From positions 1-32,071 of the forward strand of contig JAUCBJ010004611.1 of NCBI GenBank assembly GCA_032718475.1: 32,071 bases of DNA, read 5' to 3'. The notes beneath the pieces were generated by a model, which saw nothing but the letters and a program-made list of their open reading frames with translations, made no database searches and was not told the origin of the DNA. Of this stretch, positions 7,096-15,310 are shown piece after piece. The position numbers and the translations under genes were made by a program. The DNA is from Nemertoderma westbladi (lineage: Eukaryota; Xenacoelomorpha; Nemertodermatida; Nemertodermatidae). Position 1 is the first letter of the stretch. Each line of letters starts with the position of its first letter.

Positions 7096-10000
7096 TCAGA
7101 GCTCTCCATCAAGTGGATAATTGGGATCGTATCGAATCAGAGAACCATAACGTTTTGGTGGTTTATGAGCACGCTTTGATCGACGAATACCGTCATCATT
7201 ATTAAAAGCAACGTCATCCAGTAAATTCTCAGGAGCAATCTGACAATCCTTCAATAAATCTTCAGGCGGTGGTGCAAACTGACGGTCACCTTTAATCTTA
7301 AAATCACCTTCACTTTCGCTGGAACTATCACCTACGTCATGCTCACCAAACCATTTAGCGTTCACGGGTTGAGTAGGTGTAGGGGTACAAAGCATGAGCT
7401 TTTCAAATGGAACTGAATAATGTTTACGTCCAAATATGTTATTGTTGAACTTCTGTATAATAGCCATTGAATCATGAAGCTTGATGACAATGTATCTGTC
7501 ACGAGGATGATGTTTGCTTAGCTCGTCCTTAATGAATACGAGAGAACCAACATGCAGCTCTGGAATTGAACAGTGAGACGAACCACGTGATTTGCTTTTA
7601 GCGCTGACATCATGATTACTTTCACGACGAAGTTCCTGTTGTTTAGACAACGTTTGATCAGAAAAATTTAGCCTCTCTCCGGTAAGTTGATCACGTCCAA
7701 ATAGTATTTCTTTGGCAGATAAATTCGATGATCTGATTCTAGAGTTTAGCATATCGACAGCAGAAATGATTTCCTGTTGAGTTAAAGCTTGAGAATCAGG
7801 ATAGCATTTGAGAAGTTCAACCTCCAATTCCTGAATAGCACGATCAGCGACTGGATTCTTGTTACAGTTTTTCTCAGATCCAAAATCAAGCACAATACCA
7901 TTGCGTAACAATATTGAATCATTACGGAGTGCTTGTAAACCAGGCGCACAATCAACCCGAATTTTAGACATGTTACTACGTAGTGGTAGGATACAATTGA
8001 GAATACCCTTTCTAAGTGAATCAGATTGTTCATCATCAACCAAAACTGCCCAGGTGTAAGAAGAGAAAACATCACGTACCACAAAAATTTTCTGTTTAAA
8101 TCTACGTAAGACATCAGCTGCCATTTGTAGTCCAGGAGACTCAGGAGATTTAGAGCTGGATTGGGGAATTAATTCGGAACTGAGCTTTTTGAGAGCTTTA
8201 CATTCAGTGCAATTATCATTGCTGACTCTGTCGATAATATCATCTGCATTAATAGCAAAGAAGTATCGATGAAATAACTTAGACAACTGTAGCTTAGAAG
8301 GATGTTTAAACGAAAGATGAATCGCAGTAAGCAACCCTTCTAGAATTTCAACTGGAACAACAATTAACTCACGGTTGTGGATGTATGGATCTTCCTTATT
8401 AACAACTAGAATGCCCTGCTTATTGATAGTGGCAGATCTTAAATAGACCTTGAGATCACGACAGCCCTTAGCATTCTTAACAGGTCTTGTACCATTAGTA
8501 AGGTGAGCAAACACTTTACGCAGCGTTGGACAAGCATTCTGTGCACTTTTCCATGATGCTGAGCACAGAAACGGCATTCTCGAGGTTCCATTCAAAACAT
8601 CTTCAACTGTAACAGCAAGGCATGTTGAAACAGCAGTTTCTTCAACAAATTTACAAATCTGACAAGATTTTTCTTCACAAACGATAGGGTGTCGGGAATT
8701 GTAATCAGAGAGGACATTATCATCACCTTTGATATGGTGTAAGCTAACATTAAGTCCTGATAATGCAGACAAAAAGGTGGATAGTCGTGCACTAGCAGAA
8801 AATTCGCCTTGACAAAGCTTACGATAAGCTTGCACACAGGGCTTACTATCAGTAAGCAGTTGAGTTTGATGGATAGACTCACGAATATACGGCGCGAAAT
8901 GAGAAACACAAACTGCAATAGCAAGTCCTTCTCTTTCACAAGGAAACCAACGAGTTTGATGATCCTTCATTTTATAACTAAAATGACCAGCAAGCTTCTT
9001 GTGGCCATCTCTCAAAACATATAACGTTCCACCAATACCATTGTTGAGAGGTGATGCATCTGTAGTTAAGATAAGCTTATCATTACGCTTGGGGATAGTG
9101 AGAACAGAAGGAGAACGTAAAGTGTCTTTAACTTTCTCGAAATCTTTGGTTAACTCGGGAGACCAGTTAATTCGATCAGCACCCTTTAATCCCTTAATTG
9201 CCGACTCTAATGGTGCTAAGAACGATGAACAACGAGGAAAGCAACGAGCAATGTCCTTAACAGAACCTAGAAATGAACGCATAGCAGAACATGTCACTGG
9301 AGGAATTGCAACAACAAGTGGACTTATCTTATGAGCGGAAACAGAGAGCGTTCCACAATTCCAAATCCATCCCAAAATAGTAGTTTTCAGTGGTGCAATG
9401 ACAGTCTTAGAAGCAGACAACTTAAGATTATTTTTACATAAACACTGTAATACCTGAACCCAGCGGCTATGGAGCTCTTCAATGGTGTCAGCACCAATAT
9501 AAAAATCATCTGCAATTTTAACCAGCCAACCTAGTTGAAGAAAAACACCAAGAACCCGAAAGATCAATTCATCTTCCCACTCAGAACTACCAGGCATACC
9601 CATGGCAGCACGGAGATATACACGAACACCTTTAAATGGTGTCATAGTTCCAAGATATGGAATAGATGATTTGGCAACTGGAATTTGGTAAAAACACTTA
9701 CTGAAATCGCTTTTGGCGATAAATTTGAAGTTGGCAAGAGTTTGCAAAACTTCCTCAGGCTTGGTTGGTTTAGAAGGAATTAGTCGAGTAAAATGGCCAA
9801 GTTCATTGAAGGACGTGACAAGTCTAAAACTACCATTAGGTTTCTTAACCAGAAAACTTGGACTCACGTGTTGTACCACAACACCAACATCTTCTGGCTT
9901 AGCCAACACACCAAGTTTTTCGAGTGAATCAAACTCGTCCTGAAGCACTGACAAATTCGAATGGGTATAAAATGGAACACGACCCTTTCTTGGGGGAGGC

Positions 10001-11913
10001 TTAACAGGACCTAAATTAATATCTGCTCGAAGCACACCACTAAAATCGTTGTATGTTTCAATATTCTTACTGAACACATTAGAAAATTTCGAATTCGTAG
10101 TTTTGAACATATGTTGCTCAGCTAATGAAAGCTGATGATCAGGATCAACAATCACCTCAGATGATGGATCATGTGCCAACGGTTTTGAAAGCTTTGATAA
10201 TACAGGATGAACATTCATAATAGCGAGCTCTGGTTCAGTAACTACAGCACGAATAACAGCTAATTGTTGTGATTTCTTGATAGATATAACTGAATTAGTT
10301 TCATTTGGAATGCGAAGGACGCCATTCACAACTCTGGATAGCGAAGGTTCAGGCCACAATCCATTTACTGGAGAAGATGAGCAGGCCTGAATAGCAACTT
10401 CGCCTTGATGGAAGTTTAAATTGGGATCAGACACTTCAATGAATTCACCGGGATAAATGACTGTAGACTGTTGACTGCGGACAACTGTTTGTAGACATCT
10501 AATTGAAGGATATTGAGGAGGTTGTGTACCATATGAAATCCATTGACTTCCAATTAATATTTCTTTGTGTTTGATAGAGATTTCGATTGAGTTATCGAAC
10601 ATAAAAGGAATACCAGCTAAGACATCACACTCCATTTGAGTAGATACCAAAGCATTCAAAGATAGACACTGTGAGCCAAAGGTAAGCTCAATCTTGACTT
10701 CACCGCAAATATTAATGCAACTCTTATCAACCTGTCGCGCAACTTGATCCGACTTATACATTGGGATGTTTGCAGACTTGACAAAGGCAAGCGAAATCAT
10801 ATTGGAAGTGGCACCACTGTCACATAATACTTTACATGGTATATGTTTAAAATAAGCATAAAAGAATGGAGACACCATTATTTGGACTCGATTGACCACA
10901 GAATATGCTGCAGCGCCTTGATCATCATCTTCACTGATTTCACCGTCGTCATCATCTTCCTCATTATCATTATCAACTTGAACACGAAACGATTTAACAA
11001 GACGCATGCGATCAGATGGAGATAAGAGAAAGCATTCATCAATAGAATGTCCATCAGATTTTCGACCACAAGCTTTACAAAACGAACAGGATTTAAATTT
11101 CTGTGGAACTTTAGAGCCTTTGGATTGAAACTTTGAATTCTTTGAATGAAACTTTGAATTAAATTTCACCTTGCGATCAAAGGCTCTAGCAAGTGAAATC
11201 GAGGATACTTCTTCATGTGCATTAAGCTCCTGCAGTAATGAAGCTACATTATCAACAACGAGTGGCTGTATATCTTTCAATGTGCGAGTCTGAAGATCAT
11301 GAGCGTACACACGAGCCACATAACTGGGAAGCCGAGAATCAATAAGTTGGAGCCATAAATAGACTGCCAATCGCTCGACAGTAGGAGAAAGAATCTCATC
11401 GACAGTAATCGCTTCTCCATCGTGTAAAAGAGGAGAACCGTTTTTGAGTTTATTATCGTGAAGATGTGCAACGATTCGTTGATATAAAACCTCGTAGCGT
11501 TCATTGGATTCATGTTTAATAGATGCTAATTTTAGAAAATTTGCCTCGGATTGCTGGAAGCCATAGTGCTTGCGGATTCTTTGCCATATCCAGCTTAAGC
11601 TAATACTGCGATCAATAATTTCGGTATTTAATAACGAAGGCGCAAATTGCGCAATTAAACCGATCATCCGACTGAGACGAATATTCTTCTGCACTGCCGT
11701 TAATCGTTGACCGTCCGGAACTGGTGCAACATCGTCGATCATGTCGCGGTTTAAAGTCGACGGTTTACCCCATGTAAACCCAGCAGTGAGGAATGGAGCA
11801 AACTCATTTTCGAGCGAGAGATGATACATGCAGTTCTGCATCCAATTTTGAAACGATGTTATTGTTTCATTGTCAGTCAACGACCACATTTTCGGTGGGC
11901 GGAAGGAACCCAT
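7096..11913 (-). CDS. gag-pol polyprotein of a Ty3/Gypsy-type retrotransposon
   Basis: One uninterrupted 1605-codon frame from ATG (11913-11911) to TGA, with gag and pol fused without a frameshift. Visible order: a capsid-like region (about 1-250), basic Lys/Ser linker, zinc knuckle C279-x2-C282-x6-H289-x4-C294, acidic stretch (315-331), aspartic protease with DSGA at 365-368, reverse transcriptase (about 640-880) with D736 and an IADD box (800-803), RNase H with D952, E995, D1022 and D1070, integrase zinc finger H1199/H1204/C1235/C1238, integrase core with D1267 and D1321, then a basic tail (RRSKRAHKPPKRYG, 1577-1590). The residue 36 positions after D1321, where D,D35E integrases have Glu, is D1357. 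The RT box has Ile where YxDD is usual. From family knowledge the polyprotein packages, copies and integrates the element; current activity is inferred only from intactness. Confidence 0.95.
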   Translation of the reverse strand: MGSFRPPKMWSLTDNETITSFQNWMQNCMYHLSLENEFAPFLTAGFTWGKPSTLNRDMIDDVAPVPDGQRLTAVQKNIRLSRMIGLIAQFAPSLLNTEIIDRSISLSWIWQRIRKHYGFQQSEANFLKLASIKHESNERYEVLYQRIVAHLHDNKLKNGSPLLHDGEAITVDEILSPTVERLAVYLWLQLIDSRLPSYVARVYAHDLQTRTLKDIQPLVVDNVASLLQELNAHEEVSSISLARAFDRKVKFNSKFHSKNSKFQSKGSKVPQKFKSCSFCKACGRKSDGHSIDECFLLSPSDRMRLVKSFRVQVDNDNEEDDDDGEISEDDDQGAAAYSVVNRVQIMVSPFFYAYFKHIPCKVLCDSGATSNMISLAFVKSANIPMYKSDQVARQVDKSCINICGEVKIELTFGSQCLSLNALVSTQMECDVLAGIPFMFDNSIEISIKHKEILIGSQWISYGTQPPQYPSIRCLQTVVRSQQSTVIYPGEFIEVSDPNLNFHQGEVAIQACSSSPVNGLWPEPSLSRVVNGVLRIPNETNSVISIKKSQQLAVIRAVVTEPELAIMNVHPVLSKLSKPLAHDPSSEVIVDPDHQLSLAEQHMFKTTNSKFSNVFSKNIETYNDFSGVLRADINLGPVKPPPRKGRVPFYTHSNLSVLQDEFDSLEKLGVLAKPEDVGVVVQHVSPSFLVKKPNGSFRLVTSFNELGHFTRLIPSKPTKPEEVLQTLANFKFIAKSDFSKCFYQIPVAKSSIPYLGTMTPFKGVRVYLRAAMGMPGSSEWEDELIFRVLGVFLQLGWLVKIADDFYIGADTIEELHSRWVQVLQCLCKNNLKLSASKTVIAPLKTTILGWIWNCGTLSVSAHKISPLVVAIPPVTCSAMRSFLGSVKDIARCFPRCSSFLAPLESAIKGLKGADRINWSPELTKDFEKVKDTLRSPSVLTIPKRNDKLILTTDASPLNNGIGGTLYVLRDGHKKLAGHFSYKMKDHQTRWFPCEREGLAIAVCVSHFAPYIRESIHQTQLLTDSKPCVQAYRKLCQGEFSASARLSTFLSALSGLNVSLHHIKGDDNVLSDYNSRHPIVCEEKSCQICKFVEETAVSTCLAVTVEDVLNGTSRMPFLCSASWKSAQNACPTLRKVFAHLTNGTRPVKNAKGCRDLKVYLRSATINKQGILVVNKEDPYIHNRELIVVPVEILEGLLTAIHLSFKHPSKLQLSKLFHRYFFAINADDIIDRVSNDNCTECKALKKLSSELIPQSSSKSPESPGLQMAADVLRRFKQKIFVVRDVFSSYTWAVLVDDEQSDSLRKGILNCILPLRSNMSKIRVDCAPGLQALRNDSILLRNGIVLDFGSEKNCNKNPVADRAIQELEVELLKCYPDSQALTQQEIISAVDMLNSRIRSSNLSAKEILFGRDQLTGERLNFSDQTLSKQQELRRESNHDVSAKSKSRGSSHCSIPELHVGSLVFIKDELSKHHPRDRYIVIKLHDSMAIIQKFNNNIFGRKHYSVPFEKLMLCTPTPTQPVNAKWFGEHDVGDSSSESEGDFKIKGDRQFAPPPEDLLKDCQIAPENLLDDVAFNNDDGIRRSKRAHKPPKRYGSLIRYDPNYPLDGEL

Positions 11914-12093
11914 GGTGAGGCCAATGTAGTGAAATCGAACGAAATTGGAATGATTCCGGTTTCCACAAGTAGAACTCGGTGCGATGTAAATAATCGAAGT
12001 TTAGTTTTGAGAGTCTTCAATTCTCGGAACAGTTCACTCGACAAAATTGAAATTTCGATGGTTTATTTTAGATGATGTAGTTCGGGCGCTGAG
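11914..12093 (-). other. Leader (5' untranslated region) of the Gypsy-type element
   Basis: This lies between the primer-binding site and the gag-pol ATG. The coding start follows the first plausible ATG context, with ACC immediately before the ATG in the element's orientation. No upstream frame of note and no stable secondary structure were assessed. Confidence 0.6.
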
Positions 12094-12111
12094 TTCAACC
12101 CAAAGCCACCA
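12094..12111 (-). promoter_or_regulatory. Primer-binding site
   Basis: Directly after the last base of the 5' LTR, in the element's orientation, the sequence reads TGGTGGCTTTGGGTTGAA. A TGG at this exact junction is the usual match to the CCA end of a priming tRNA and supports the LTR boundary at 12112. I cannot say which tRNA primes it. Confidence 0.75.
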
Positions 12112-12352
12112 CGCCAGACGGGTATAAAATAAAACAGACAAATCAACTAAGTCAATGCTCCAAACTCTGATCTTTGTCTCAAAACCAAATACGAAAATAA
12201 TATAACAAGAACAACACAAAGGTACAGTAGAAACCGGAACCAATACAGTAGTAGGTACTGGTACTAGTACAGTACCGGTACAATACAACATAACCAATAC
12301 AATAGTAGGCACTGGTACTAGTACAGTACCAGTACAATACAACATAGTGGCG
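12112..12352 (-). repeat. 5' LTR of the Gypsy-type element (promoter end)
   Basis: Nearly identical to 6639-6880, including the two 54-bp GTAC-rich units. In the element's orientation it would contain the promoter. A TTATATTATTTT stretch in its second half is a possible TATA region, which is inference only. Confidence 0.95.
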
Positions 12353-12493
12353 TTGTACATTTACATTATTATTATTGCAGTGTTATTTGTCTATCAACTG
12401 ATTCATAAATATGGATATGATAACAAAACGTATGTTTTTTAATCAACACGGAGTACCAGTACATTAGTACCAGTACTGTAAATTCCATTATTA

Positions 12494-12640
12494 AGAGAAA
12501 GGAGCAGGTTACAGTTCACAGTTAACTGTTACAGTGTTTCACGGTTACAGTTAACTAATACAATAAACGAAGCTAATCGTAATTAACTGACAAGAGCTGG
12601 TTAAAGTTGCAGTGCTTCTAACCAAAACAATAAAGGAAAC
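12494..12640 (-). repeat. Inverted, diverged copy of the CTGTAACCTGCTCC family
   Basis: On the minus strand it starts TTTATTGTTTTGGTTAGAAGC (from about 12636) and ends CTGTAACCTGCTCCTTTC (near 12495). The two blocks are separated by about 100 bp that contain several GTTAACTGT/ACAGTTAAC words able to pair with each other. The other copies lack this spacer. Confidence 0.6.
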
Positions 12641-12867
12641 TAGATTGACGGAAAAAAGCTGAAGTAAAATACAGTACATTTTGTTCGGCTATTAGGCCAG
12701 GGATTGTGCACAAAGTCAGACGACTTATTTCCATTGTGGACCCCCAGACTCCAGAGCTTAGAGCTATACTCCCCAGAGGAATTTCCAGTACACATTTAGC
12801 TACCATTTAATGACGCAAGGCAGAGATGCACCCTGGTTAGACTCTTCAATAGAATCTTGTTAGATTC

Positions 12868-13012
12868 TTCTGGCGAGCACTTTAATAACCTTGCCCGTTC
12901 TGGCAAGCACGTATAATAACCTTGCCCGTTCTGGCAAGCACGTATAATAACCTGGCCCGTTTGGGCAAGCACGTATAATAACCTTGCCCGTTCTGGCAAG
13001 CACGTATAATAA
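12868..13012. repeat. 31-bp tandem array with hairpin units
   Basis: Four exact-register 31-bp units (12889-12919, 12920-12950, 12951-12981, 12982-13012) of CCTTGCCCGTTCTGGCAAGC followed by ACGTATAATAA, preceded by one degraded unit. Each unit contains CTTGCC facing GGCAAG across six bases. Unit three differs but can still pair (GCCC-GTTT-GGGC). A minus-strand 67-codon frame across it is a repeat artefact. Confidence 0.9.
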
Positions 13013-13302
13013 CACGCAAGCAGATATTTACCCTGCCAGTTTTAGCATATTAAACGATGGAGTCGAGATATAATATTATTATGATAATTATTATGATTAT
13101 AATACGAGAATTATAATATATGACAATGGCATACGTACATGGATACATGAATACATTACATTGCAATGGCTTGCATATTATTTATAGACAATAAAATACA
13201 GTACGTGAAACCTATATACAGTACGTGAAAACTACAGAACTACGGTAGTATTATGTACTGTAGCTACTTAGTATTGAATTAACATACTACTGTAGGGCAG
13301 TA

Positions 13303-13326
13303 GGGGGGGGGGGGGGGGGGGGGGGG
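13303..13326 (+). repeat. G24 homopolymer
   Basis: A run of 24 G. It is the longest of several G or C runs in the window and lies in otherwise AT-rich sequence. The length may be affected by sequencing or assembly. Confidence 0.9.
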
Positions 13327-13426
13327 CTGGTCGCAATAAAAATTAATCCCTCACCAAGGTAAATTCGACGCAAATAACAGCGGATTACTCTCAAAAATAA
13401 GACTGTAACCTATTCCATTGTGCTTA

Positions 13427-13482
13427 GTTTATTGTTTTGGTTAAAACAACGTGCCACTATAACCTGCTCCTTTCCCTAAATT
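13427..13482 (+). repeat. Dispersed repeat, TAACCTGCTCC family
   Basis: GTTTATTGTTTTGGTTAAAAC, then GCCACTATAACCTGCTCC and TTTCCCTAAATT. Same block order as at 1319-1366 and 3752-3805. Confidence 0.7.
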
Positions 13483-13902
13483 CAGTGAAATTGAGAATTT
13501 AACATTGAGGCGGGATATTAATTCGCCAAGTCGGGTTTTGCGTGGTTATGAAGTGAAGGGTTATGAAGGGCCCACGATAAATTATTATGGTGAAAATGAG
13601 AATAAATAATGCATATTTTTCATTATAATAGTACACCAAAACTGTATCACGTCACCTTAAATATTATATATAGATATGATTATGCAATTTGTCTAACAAT
13701 AAGCACTATAACGTAATATACATTAAATACAATGACAAATTACGTATAATAACAAACAATAATACAATAGGAAATCACCAAATATACTCGCATCGCCAAT
13801 ATATTAAATATTATAATTAATTTGTTCGTTTATATAACACTAATACTAATTAAAATATGAATTACATCACGAAAATCCATTAAAAAATATAAAAAACGAC
13901 TA
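13483..13902. other. Intergenic, no gene seen
   Basis: Very AT-rich sequence with no open frame of interest. TATAATAACAAACAATAATA-type stretches are present. No repeat family was recognised. Confidence 0.4.
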
Positions 13903-14580
13903 GAAAATATACACCGAATCGGTGTCAGAGTGGAAAAAAAGAGCCGATTCGGTGTATTTTCGAGAAAATTTAGTTCCTGAATCGGTGTACTAGAAAATAC
14001 TGACCCCGAATCGGTGCTTCTGCAGGCTGTATGAATATATCGCAAGCCCCCATTCGCGGTACAGGGAGTCCTGGATACCCTGATTCGGGGTATAATTTAC
14101 ATTAGATTTTCCGGTACAATATCGAAGCCGGAAGATTTCATTAATATTCCAAAGTTTTCTTATTTGTAGTGCACACCAATGTGTATTCGAATATGTTAAA
14201 ACGAAATTGCGGAATTAAATTCTTCATATGCGGAAATGAAGGAGAAAAAATATCTATGTGAGAACCCCGAATCGGGGTATCACAAAACCCCGAATCGGGG
14301 TTTCCTTCTATACCCCGATTTGGGGTATTTTCCCTTACTGGAAATGCAGATGTCATTAAATTGCGAGCTGGCGAGCGTAGCCAGCATGGGAATTCTGCTG
14401 AATCATGCAGGCTGTCATGGTCTTATTGGTTTGAAGAATCTGACAATTGAAAAACTTTTGAAACAAGTTATGTTTTTAATGGTCATGCTCAATCTGTCCG
14501 ATTTCCATTCGTCCACAGCCAGACAGTGCTAAGAGCTGAAGAGTAGGCTGGTAGGTTTATAGTATAAACGCGAGCGGAGC
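13903..14580. repeat. Second cluster of GAATCGG palindromes and GCGAGC words
   Basis: Nine or so words around GAATCGG: TACACCGAATCGGTGT (about 13911), GATTCGGTGTA, GAATCGGTGTA, ACCCCGAATCGGTG, GATTCGGGGTA, then ACCCCGAATCGGGGT twice (about 14265 and 14286) and a decayed TACCCCGATTTGGGGTA (about 14311). They are followed by GTATTTTCCCTTA, the reverse complement of the word at the start of the 6275 run, and then by CGAGCGTAGCCAGC (about 14372) and GCGAGCGGAGCGAGC (about 14571). The layout is that of 6047-6445 turned around and expanded. Confidence 0.8.
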
Positions 14581-14702
14581 GAGCGGACATTTTTCAACCT
14601 CTTTAAACTGTTAAACCTATGGAATAATTTCAAATAGACCTGTAGAGTGGGATGTGTTGCCAGTGCACTGCTACGCTACCTCCTACTGTCCTAACCTAAC
14701 CC

Positions 14703-14850
14703 TACATCCATATTCGCGCCAGGACCGCCAGGATCCTCAATGTGCGCCACACGCCCCTGTCATAACGCGCCAGGATCGAGGATCCTTAATCCGCGCCACA
14801 CGCCCCTGTCCACTGTCACTATGCGCCAGGATCCTTAATCCGCGCCACAC
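14703..14850. repeat. Imperfect tandem GCGCCAGGATCC / GCGCCACACG array
   Basis: Three units of about 45-60 bp containing GCGCCAGGATC, then GGATCCT(T/C)AAT and CGCGCCACACGCCCCTGTC. Unit lengths vary. The plus-strand 67-codon frame across it has no other support. Confidence 0.75.
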
Positions 14851-14879
14851 ATGTTGAGCATACTCTACATAAATTCCAA

Positions 14880-15310
14880 CCTGGGCCCTACCGGTTGTAG
14901 TGGTAGGCATACCAGTGCCAGTACAGCGGTATGCAGGTATGCTGATGCTGGTATGTTATGTGTAATGTTCTGACTGACTTTCACTTTCTGAGTCTCTCTC
15001 ACTAATGGCTCTCTTTCTTACAGTCTTAGTCTTACTTCTGTCCTGTCAGCCTGTCTCTGTGTAGTGTACGTGTACCATACCGGTACCGGTACTGCACTTA
15101 AAATGCTACCGGTACGGTACATTCTACTTTCCGTTTAGGCCTACAGGCAGACAGGTTTAGAAAATTGTTTACAATCGTGATACCGGTTTGCCTGCCTACG
15201 TCAGTACGTAACCTTATGTAATATTGCTCTGCATTTATTCGATATTAATAGGCCTATAGATAATAAATATTATAGGCCTACCGGTAATCTGGTAATTGCT
15301 TTCTTATTCT
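14880..15310. other. Region dense in TACCGGTA and TAGGCCTA palindromes
   Basis: CCGGTAC, TACCGGTAC and TAGGCCTA recur at short intervals (for example about 15075-15120, 15138, 15182, 15249, 15276). No coding region is supported. The same words continue at lower density to about 19140. Confidence 0.6.

Larger units (their letters stand above)
6639..12352 (-). mobile_element. Full-length Ty3/Gypsy-type LTR retrotransposon
   Basis: A 5.7-kb element on the minus strand with two LTRs of 242 and 241 bp that differ at only three places in my reading: a one-base indel and two substitutions. It has a primer-binding site, a leader of about 180 nt beyond it, and one intact gag-pol frame in the order capsid-like region, zinc knuckle, protease, reverse transcriptase, RNase H, integrase. 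That order and the RNase H and integrase motifs fit Ty3/Gypsy (Metaviridae); BEL/Pao has the same gene order but different reverse transcriptase motifs. No envelope-type frame follows. The LTRs begin CGCCA and end TGGCG rather than TG...CA. Near-identical LTRs and an unbroken frame suggest a recent insertion. Confidence 0.95.

Noticed and set aside
8592-9334. Overlapping frames on both strands inside the retrotransposon pol region
   Set aside because: They are shadows of the 1605-codon frame without motifs of their own.
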